Below the pieces are notes generated by a model that saw only the letters and a list, made by a program, of their open reading frames with translations, did no database searches and was not told the DNA's origin. 64,000 bases of DNA. Origin: Syntrophotalea carbinolica DSM 2380. Lineage in GTDB: Bacteria; Desulfobacterota; Desulfuromonadia; Desulfuromonadales; Syntrophotaleaceae. A program made the position numbers and the translations under genes. Each line of letters starts with the position of its first letter. Positions within the stretch are counted from its first letter, which is position 1. The stretch is from the NCBI RefSeq assembly GCF_000012885.1, contig NC_007498.2, positions 1,178,001 to 1,242,000 of the forward strand, in the 5' to 3' direction. Below, piece by piece: positions 58,513 to 64,000 of the stretch.

Positions 58513-58609
58513 TTTTTCCTCCCGTTATAAAGGGCTGTTTTGGTCTGATGCAATGGTTTTGCAATATGCCCAAAGGTTCGATGGTTGTCAAGTGTAAGGG
58601 GCGTTGCGG

Positions 58610-59116
58610 TCATCGACGTGTAAGGCGTCGGATAACATCGGCATGGGCCGGGTATGCGGCGATAAGGGACTGTCGGTCCGCCAGTTCGAAATCGGCAAAA
58701 TCGAATCCCGGCGATACGCTGCATCCGGTAAGGGTATAACTGTCTTGTCGGGTGACCGTGGCGCCGAACCAGCATCCGGCTGTAATGACTATCTGAAAGG
58801 ATTGACCTTTTTGAGGATCGTTCCCAAGGCATGCCCTGCGATATTGGCCGCCGGGGTCGATGATATGGATATCAAGGGGCGAGCCGCTATAAAAATGCCA
58901 TATTTCATCGGATGCCAGGCGATGCAGAGCAGAGAAGTCGTTGCTCTGCAGCAGGTAGTAAATGGTCGTGGCATAGTGGCGTGAGCCCTGGTAGCGATGC
59001 GGCAAAGCGTTGGCGGGTATGGTTTCCGAGGCACGGTATGATTCGCGGAAATAGCCGCCTTCCGGATGGCGGATCAAATCCAGGTGGTCGATCCATTCTT
59101 GTGCCGAACGTTGCAT
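58610..59116 (-). CDS. DUF985-family cupin protein
   Basis: A 168-residue protein of the cupin_5/DUF985 family (LIRHPEGGYFRESYRA, ATTIYYLLQSNDFSALHRL, DEIWHFYSGSPL, LTGCSVSPGFDFADFELADR). His and Glu in the cupin strands could bind a metal. The ligand and reaction are not known. It is the last gene of a minus-strand group that begins with the hybrid kinase. Confidence 0.85.
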   Translation of the reverse strand: MQRSAQEWIDHLDLIRHPEGGYFRESYRASETIPANALPHRYQGSRHYATTIYYLLQSNDFSALHRLASDEIWHFYSGSPLDIHIIDPGGQYRRACLGNDPQKGQSFQIVITAGCWFGATVTRQDSYTLTGCSVSPGFDFADFELADRQSLIAAYPAHADVIRRLTRR

Positions 59117-59225
59117 GGTTGATGTACTCCCGGCGCGGTCGGATGTCAGGAGTGGGCCGAGGGGCCGTCGCTGACATCGGCATATCTGTTTTTATTTCAC
59201 TTGGTAAGCCTGCGTTGTCGAAGCA

Positions 59226-61430
59226 TCACTGCCCCAAATTATAGTGCATAAATTCCTGTTCGGACTGAGAAGAGTCATTTTGGTTCTCGGAAACGGCGGG
59301 GCCGACGCGATTTCGGTTTTTCTGTTGCGCCAGGCGCAGGGAGAAAGCTTCGAGATTTTCAGGTCGGGCGAAAAGATAACCCTGCCCGATATAGCACCCC
59401 AGATCCACCAGGAGGTCCTTTTGCTGATGGGTTTCGATACCTTCGCAGATGGTGGTCAGCCCGAGATTTTCACCCAGGGCAATAATCGTACGGGTAATGG
59501 CGATGTCGCCGGGGGCGTTTTCCAGGTCGCGAATGAACGAGCGGTCGATTTTGAGGGTGTCGATGGGAAAATTTTTCAGATAGCTCAACGAAGAATATCC
59601 GGTACCAAAATCGTCGATGGCGATATTGGTACCGAGTTGTTTCAGGTCGGTCAGGGTGCTGATGGTTTGTGCGTTGTTCTGCATGAGGGTGTTTTCCGTC
59701 AATTCGATTTCCAACGCACCGGTCGGGATGCCGCTTTGTCGGACAATGTCGCTTATCAAAGCGGCGACACCCTCCTGTGCGAAAAGCTGTCCCGACACAT
59801 TCACCGACAGGCGCAGTTTGTCGTATCCGGCGGCCTGCCATCTGGCGATCTGGGCGCAGGCCTGGCGCAATACCCACTGATCAATCTCGATAATCAGGCC
59901 GGATTCCAGGGCCAGGGGGAGGAATGCGCCGGGGAGCTTGAGTCCCTGTTGGGGGTGTTGCCAGCGAATCAGGGTCTCGGCTCCAAGAAGTTGTCCGCTG
60001 CGTATATCCACCTGGGGTTGAAAATACAGGACGAATTCGTCGTTTTTGAGCGCGTTGCGCAGATCGTTTTCAAGGATCAGGCGATCCTGGGTCGGTTTGC
60101 CCATGGACGGATGATAGAGCCGGAAGGTGTCCCGGCCCTGGCTTTTGGCTTGACGCAAGGCGATGTCGGCATTGCGGATGATGTCTTGCTGATCGTCGCT
60201 TCCCTCGGGAAACAGGCAGATGCCGATACTGGTGGTTATGAGTACTTCACAGTTGTCGAACGTGAATGGTTGGGCTATGTCCTTGAGGAGGTGTCCGGCA
60301 ATGCGGTTGACCTGATGGGTATCCTGGACTTCAGGCAGCAGGATGGCGAATTCGTTGCCTCCGAATCGTGCGATGCAATGGTCTTCGGTCAAAGAACTCG
60401 GGTACAGGACATGGCATTGCTGGAGGCTTCTTTGAATACGTTTGGCCATTTTACGCAAGATCTGGTCACCCGGGACATGGCCGAGATTTTCGTTGATACG
60501 CTTGAATCGATCCAGGTCGAGGATCATGACCGCCAGTTGTCCGTGACCGTGTTCGGTAAGGAAAACAGCTTCAGCCAGTTTTTCCATGAAAAACTTGCGT
60601 TTGGCCAGACCGGTCAGGGCATCGAAGTGGGCCAAGCGGAATATTTTCTGTTCGGCGTGATAAATATCGGTTACATCCTGAATGATGCCGGTTATGGCCT
60701 CGGGTTCGCCGTTTCCGTTTGTTTGGATTTCCCCCTGACTGTTGATGCGTCGCTCTTCACCTTGCACGTTGATTCGGTAATTTTCCTGATACGGTTGACG
60801 GTTGCCGATGGCGTTTTCAAGCGCCGCCTGTACCCGCGGTTTGTCGTCCGGGTGGATATTCCGCAGCAACGATTCGGGGTTATGCACGGATATGTCATCT
60901 CTTCTGTCCAGTAAGGAGAGTACCGCGTCGCTGCAGACAAAATCCTTGGTTTTGAAATTGAAATGCCAATGTCCCAGATGGGCGATTCGCTGGGCCAGTG
61001 AAATTCGCGCCTGGCTCACCCTGAGATCTTCACACAGGCGTGCGGAGCGCAGCATGTGCATGACCCGGTAACGCAACAGAAGCCAGTTGATCGGTTTGCC
61101 GATGAAATCCGTCGCACCGGCATCGAAAGCTTTCCGTACCGATTCCACATCGTCCATGCCGGTCAGCATGATGATGGGGATCTCTTTGCCTTCCGGAAGT
61201 TTGCGCAACAGGCGGCAGACGTTGAAACCGTCCATTTGCGGCATGATAACGTCGAGCAGTACCAGATCCGGGCGCATTTTTCGAAACAGCGACACCCCTT
61301 CGCTGCCATCCGCCGATTCAATGACCGAGAACCCGGCTTGTTCCAGGGTGGCCCGGGTCAGCAGTCGCATGGCCGGGTCGTCATCCACGATCTGAATCAT
61401 GGCCGGCCTTGTCGATTCTCGATCTGTCAT
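59226..61430 (-). CDS. Response regulator with PAS, GGDEF-like and EAL domains
   Basis: A 734-residue cytoplasmic regulator. Receiver domain at 10-125 ([10 protein letters not shown]; Asp in [13 protein letters not shown]; Lys-to-Asn-like IGKPIN), a PAS-like domain at 145-255, GGDEF-like domain at 265-435 and EAL domain at 445-705. The cyclase signature reads GGNEF, with Asn where active enzymes have Asp or Glu. The EAL motif reads AETLIRW (Glu kept), and [10 protein letters not shown] is intact. A phosphodiesterase with a regulatory GGDEF domain is likely. GGAGG precedes the ATG, which overlaps the hybrid kinase stop by four bases (ATGA). Confidence 0.92.
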   Translation of the reverse strand: MTDRESTRPAMIQIVDDDPAMRLLTRATLEQAGFSVIESADGSEGVSLFRKMRPDLVLLDVIMPQMDGFNVCRLLRKLPEGKEIPIIMLTGMDDVESVRKAFDAGATDFIGKPINWLLLRYRVMHMLRSARLCEDLRVSQARISLAQRIAHLGHWHFNFKTKDFVCSDAVLSLLDRRDDISVHNPESLLRNIHPDDKPRVQAALENAIGNRQPYQENYRINVQGEERRINSQGEIQTNGNGEPEAITGIIQDVTDIYHAEQKIFRLAHFDALTGLAKRKFFMEKLAEAVFLTEHGHGQLAVMILDLDRFKRINENLGHVPGDQILRKMAKRIQRSLQQCHVLYPSSLTEDHCIARFGGNEFAILLPEVQDTHQVNRIAGHLLKDIAQPFTFDNCEVLITTSIGICLFPEGSDDQQDIIRNADIALRQAKSQGRDTFRLYHPSMGKPTQDRLILENDLRNALKNDEFVLYFQPQVDIRSGQLLGAETLIRWQHPQQGLKLPGAFLPLALESGLIIEIDQWVLRQACAQIARWQAAGYDKLRLSVNVSGQLFAQEGVAALISDIVRQSGIPTGALEIELTENTLMQNNAQTISTLTDLKQLGTNIAIDDFGTGYSSLSYLKNFPIDTLKIDRSFIRDLENAPGDIAITRTIIALGENLGLTTICEGIETHQQKDLLVDLGCYIGQGYLFARPENLEAFSLRLAQQKNRNRVGPAVSENQNDSSQSEQEFMHYNLGQ

Positions 61431-64000
61431 CCCGGACCTCCTTCCTGAATCAAAGCAAATTGCACGCGGTTGTACTCATTTTGAATCGAAGCCATCAAAA
61501 GCTCCCGTTGCTCAGGGGATAGGGTTTTGGCGCCTTCCATTTTGCGGCAGAGGTTGGATAAAGGGCCGGCTCCCAGATTGGCGCTGCTCGATTTCAAACT
61601 GTGCGCCAGCCGGTAGACCACGCTCAGGTGGTCCTGGCGCAGTGCCTGTTCCATGCGTCCGATCATGTTCGGTGCTTCTTTGAGGTAGATATCGATGACC
61701 TTGTTGAGTAGTCCGCTTTGGTGCTCGGGACCATCCATCGAGCGGATCGTGGCAAGGGCGTCCCGATTCAGAGGCGCTTCGGCACTGTCGCGGCTGGGGC
61801 CGGAGGAGACCGCGGTGCCGGCCGGGGTGTGGTCTTCGTTGCCTGCGGAAGGTTCATCGTGATTCCGGGCGGACAGCCACCGGTTCAGCAGGGTTCTGAC
61901 CTGGCGCATGGTAAAAGGTTTGCCCAGATAGTCGTCCATGCCGGCTTTCAGGCATCGCTCCCGGTCTCCCGGCAGAGTATGCGCGGTCATCGCGATAATG
62001 GGGCAGGTTGTTTTATGATGCTGTTTTTCATCGGCACGAATGGCGCGTGTCGCCTCATATCCGTCCATATTCGGCATCTGGCAATCCATGAACAGCAGGT
62101 CGAAAGGACTGTGACTGTAAGCCGTCAAGGCTTCTTGACCATCGGCAGCCAGGGTGACGTTGCATCCGAGTTTTTCCAGCATCCCCTTGGCTACCTGCTG
62201 GTTTACCGGATTGTCTTCGACGAGCAAAACCCTGGCTTTGGTCGGGGTGCTGGTTTCAGACGCCGGGTTCGGACAGGGTGTTTGCGACTGGACGTTATCT
62301 TCCAGCGGCGGTGCATTGGTCAGGTGCAGCAGTAACTTCGAGGGGCGTATCGGTTTGGTCAGGTAGCTGACCGTCGTGGCATCCGATATGCGGCATGGCG
62401 GCAGTTTTTGCCCAGTCAGGCCGAGGGTGATGATATGTTTCGGAACCGTTTGGGCAACGTCGCAGCAATGCTGGATCAGTTCCCGCCCCGGCATGTCCGG
62501 CAGGGTAAGGGCAACCAGTATGATCTGGAAATTTTGGGCCTGCAACATGGCCAGGGCTTTTTTTCCATGGTCAGCGGTTTTGGCCTTTATGCCCCACTCC
62601 CGCAATTGTTGCTGGACGCTGCGACGGGTCAGGGGATGAGGGTCGACGATCAGTGCCTGCATATTCTTGAGCTCGGGAATGCAGGCAACATGATGCATGC
62701 CGCAGGCGGGATCTTTGGTCATGGTCATTTCAAACCAGAAGTTCGACCCTTGCCCGGGTTGGCTGAAAACATGGATTTGTCCCCCCATATGGCCGATAAG
62801 GTCCTGACAAATGGATAAACCGAGGCCGGTGCCGCCGTATTTGCGGGTGGTGGAGCCATCGGCCTGACTGAAGGGCCGGAACAGTTGCGGTATATGCTGG
62901 GGCTCAATACCGATCCCCGAATCGCGAATGCTGACGACGATGGTAGCGGATTGCTCGGTGATATGGTGGGCACGCAGGGTCACCAGGACATATCCCTGTT
63001 TGGTGAATTTAAGGGCATTGCTGAGGAGATTGACCAGAACCTGACGCAACCGCCCGGGATCCCCCAACAGAAGCGGAGGAACGTCGTCGGCCATATCCAC
63101 CACCAGTTCCAGGCCCTTGGTCTGAGCCTTCGCTGCAAACAGGCCGGCGGCTTCCTCGACTATGCCGCAGATGTCGAAGGGGATGTTTTCGAGTTGCAGC
63201 TTGCCTGCTTCGAGTTTGGAGAAATCGAGGATGTCGTTGATGATTTGCAGCAAGGCGCGACCCGATTCAGCGACGGTGTCGGCTATTTGCCGTTGTTCCT
63301 CCGCCAGGGGGCTGTCGAGGAGCAGTTCGGTCATGCCGATGACGCCGTTCATGGGCGTACGGATCTCATGGCTCATATTGACCAGAAATTGCGATTTGGC
63401 GCGACTGGCCTCCTCTGCATGTTGTCGCGCCTGTTGCAGCTCTTGGATGGACGATTGCAACTGCTCGGTCATCGCTTGCAGGGACCGGTTCAGAATGCCG
63501 ATTTCATTGTCGCTGTCAGGGAGCCACTCGATGGTGTCGGGCGCGGTGGGGACGCGGCGGGCGATGTCGACGATTTTCATCAGCGGGTGGGTAAGGCGGT
63601 GGCTGAGGATAATCGCGTATGGCACGATCAATAATAGAACCATGGCGCAGACGCCTATGCCTAAATATAAAACGCGCTTGCTGCTGGCCAACGCCTGGCG
63701 CTGATCGAAACCGCTGAGTAAAAAACAGCCTGTCTGGTTATGAAACGGCAGCAACATTTTTGATGCGCATATCTCGGGACTGCCCAGGGTCAGGATACCT
63801 TCGCTTGTGTCGCTGTCGACGGTTTTCGCCAGGGGCAGCAAGAAATCGGCCCCGCTGCTTTGGCATTGGACCTTGCCGAAGCTTATCAGCAGCGAGTTGG
63901 AAAAAGCCGGCCCCAGTTGCATGGCTTTGCCGGTAAACAGTATCCCGATGACCTTGTTGCCGGACAGAATCGGCGCATAGGACATCAATGCCAGTTCGGA
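61427..64000 (-). CDS. Hybrid sensor histidine kinase, N terminus outside window
   Basis: At least 857 residues; the frame is open to the right edge, so the start lies beyond the window. Visible order: part of a periplasmic sensor, a membrane helix ([17 protein letters not shown]), HAMP, coiled coil, HisKA ([19 protein letters not shown]), HATPase ([28 protein letters not shown]), a first receiver-like domain lacking its Asp ([12 protein letters not shown]), a second intact receiver ([20 protein letters not shown]) and a C-terminal HPt ([15 protein letters not shown]). Multi-step phosphorelay to the overlapping GGDEF-EAL regulator is the likely path. Confidence 0.93.
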   Translation of the reverse strand, partial: SELALMSYAPILSGNKVIGILFTGKAMQLGPAFSNSLLISFGKVQCQSSGADFLLPLAKTVDSDTSEGILTLGSPEICASKMLLPFHNQTGCFLLSGFDQRQALASSKRVLYLGIGVCAMVLLLIVPYAIILSHRLTHPLMKIVDIARRVPTAPDTIEWLPDSDNEIGILNRSLQAMTEQLQSSIQELQQARQHAEEASRAKSQFLVNMSHEIRTPMNGVIGMTELLLDSPLAEEQRQIADTVAESGRALLQIINDILDFSKLEAGKLQLENIPFDICGIVEEAAGLFAAKAQTKGLELVVDMADDVPPLLLGDPGRLRQVLVNLLSNALKFTKQGYVLVTLRAHHITEQSATIVVSIRDSGIGIEPQHIPQLFRPFSQADGSTTRKYGGTGLGLSICQDLIGHMGGQIHVFSQPGQGSNFWFEMTMTKDPACGMHHVACIPELKNMQALIVDPHPLTRRSVQQQLREWGIKAKTADHGKKALAMLQAQNFQIILVALTLPDMPGRELIQHCCDVAQTVPKHIITLGLTGQKLPPCRISDATTVSYLTKPIRPSKLLLHLTNAPPLEDNVQSQTPCPNPASETSTPTKARVLLVEDNPVNQQVAKGMLEKLGCNVTLAADGQEALTAYSHSPFDLLFMDCQMPNMDGYEATRAIRADEKQHHKTTCPIIAMTAHTLPGDRERCLKAGMDDYLGKPFTMRQVRTLLNRWLSARNHDEPSAGNEDHTPAGTAVSSGPSRDSAEAPLNRDALATIRSMDGPEHQSGLLNKVIDIYLKEAPNMIGRMEQALRQDHLSVVYRLAHSLKSSSANLGAGPLSNLCRKMEGAKTLSPEQRELLMASIQNEYNRVQFALIQEGGPG

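Noticed and set aside
57271-58530. A 419-codon frame opposite purT
   Set aside because: Antisense shadow of a complete ATP-grasp enzyme.

Overview
The window looks like chromosomal DNA from an anaerobic Desulfuromonadales/Geobacterales-type bacterium, most like the Pelobacter/Syntrophotalea group. This is inferred from gene content only. The markers are a single-chain pyruvate:ferredoxin oxidoreductase (nifJ), a four-subunit 2-oxoacid:ferredoxin oxidoreductase (kor), isocitrate and malate dehydrogenases, citramalate synthase beside aspartate kinase, formate-dependent PurT, a probable sigma-54 promoter ahead of glnK-amtB, and several c-di-GMP signalling proteins. Genes are dense, with many 1-4 bp overlaps. 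I see no rRNA, tRNA, CRISPR array or transposase.

Layout. 1-3093 (+): aspartate kinase (5' truncated by the window), cimA and a ComEA-like helix-hairpin-helix protein. 3265-4633 (+): a small zinc-ribbon protein and an MscS channel. 4748-13413 (-): an unusual six-gene run in the order TolC-family outer-membrane protein, three paralogous PhnD-like periplasmic binding proteins, a HAMP-GAF histidine kinase, and a REC-GGDEF-EAL regulator, with no ABC permease or ATPase. This block is bracketed by two same-orientation copies of the mscS 3' end. The right copy (14033-14257) is a gene fragment sharing a 126-bp core with one mismatch. 14504-16413 (-): aguB and aguA (agmatine to putrescine). 16481-17989 (-): a DedA-PAP2 fusion. 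18293-20704 (+): a Lon-like protease. 21141-23669 (+): glnK, amtB and a porin-like protein. 23795-26521: a CysZ/EI24-like protein, two small proteins and fbp. 26584-29326 (-): korDABC. 29581-35204 (-): an OFA-type MFS transporter, purE and nifJ, with a divergent winged-helix regulator at 35715. 36167-38586 (-): icd and mdh. 38731-42731 (-): a LysM lipoprotein, aspS and hisS. 42891-48044 (-): a REC-GGDEF regulator, comEC, a small membrane protein and an HDOD protein. 48160-53569 (-): the cell-shape cluster mreB-mreC-mreD-mrdA-rodA. 53771-56607 (+): a PpiD/SurA-like foldase and purC. 56682-58512 (-): a hypothetical gene, a 20-copy AAGTGAC tandem array, and purT. 58610-64000 (-): a DUF985 cupin protein, a REC-PAS-GGDEF-EAL regulator, and a hybrid histidine kinase running off the right edge.

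How the genes fit together. Central carbon metabolism is well represented: NifJ, Kor, Icd and Mdh link acetyl-CoA and 2-oxoglutarate to reduced ferredoxin and NAD(P)H, and Fbp supports gluconeogenesis. CimA makes an isoleucine precursor from pyruvate and acetyl-CoA. GlnK-AmtB handles ammonium. PurE, PurC and PurT belong to purine synthesis. The most unusual part is the TolC/PhnD/kinase/c-di-GMP block and its flanking repeats.
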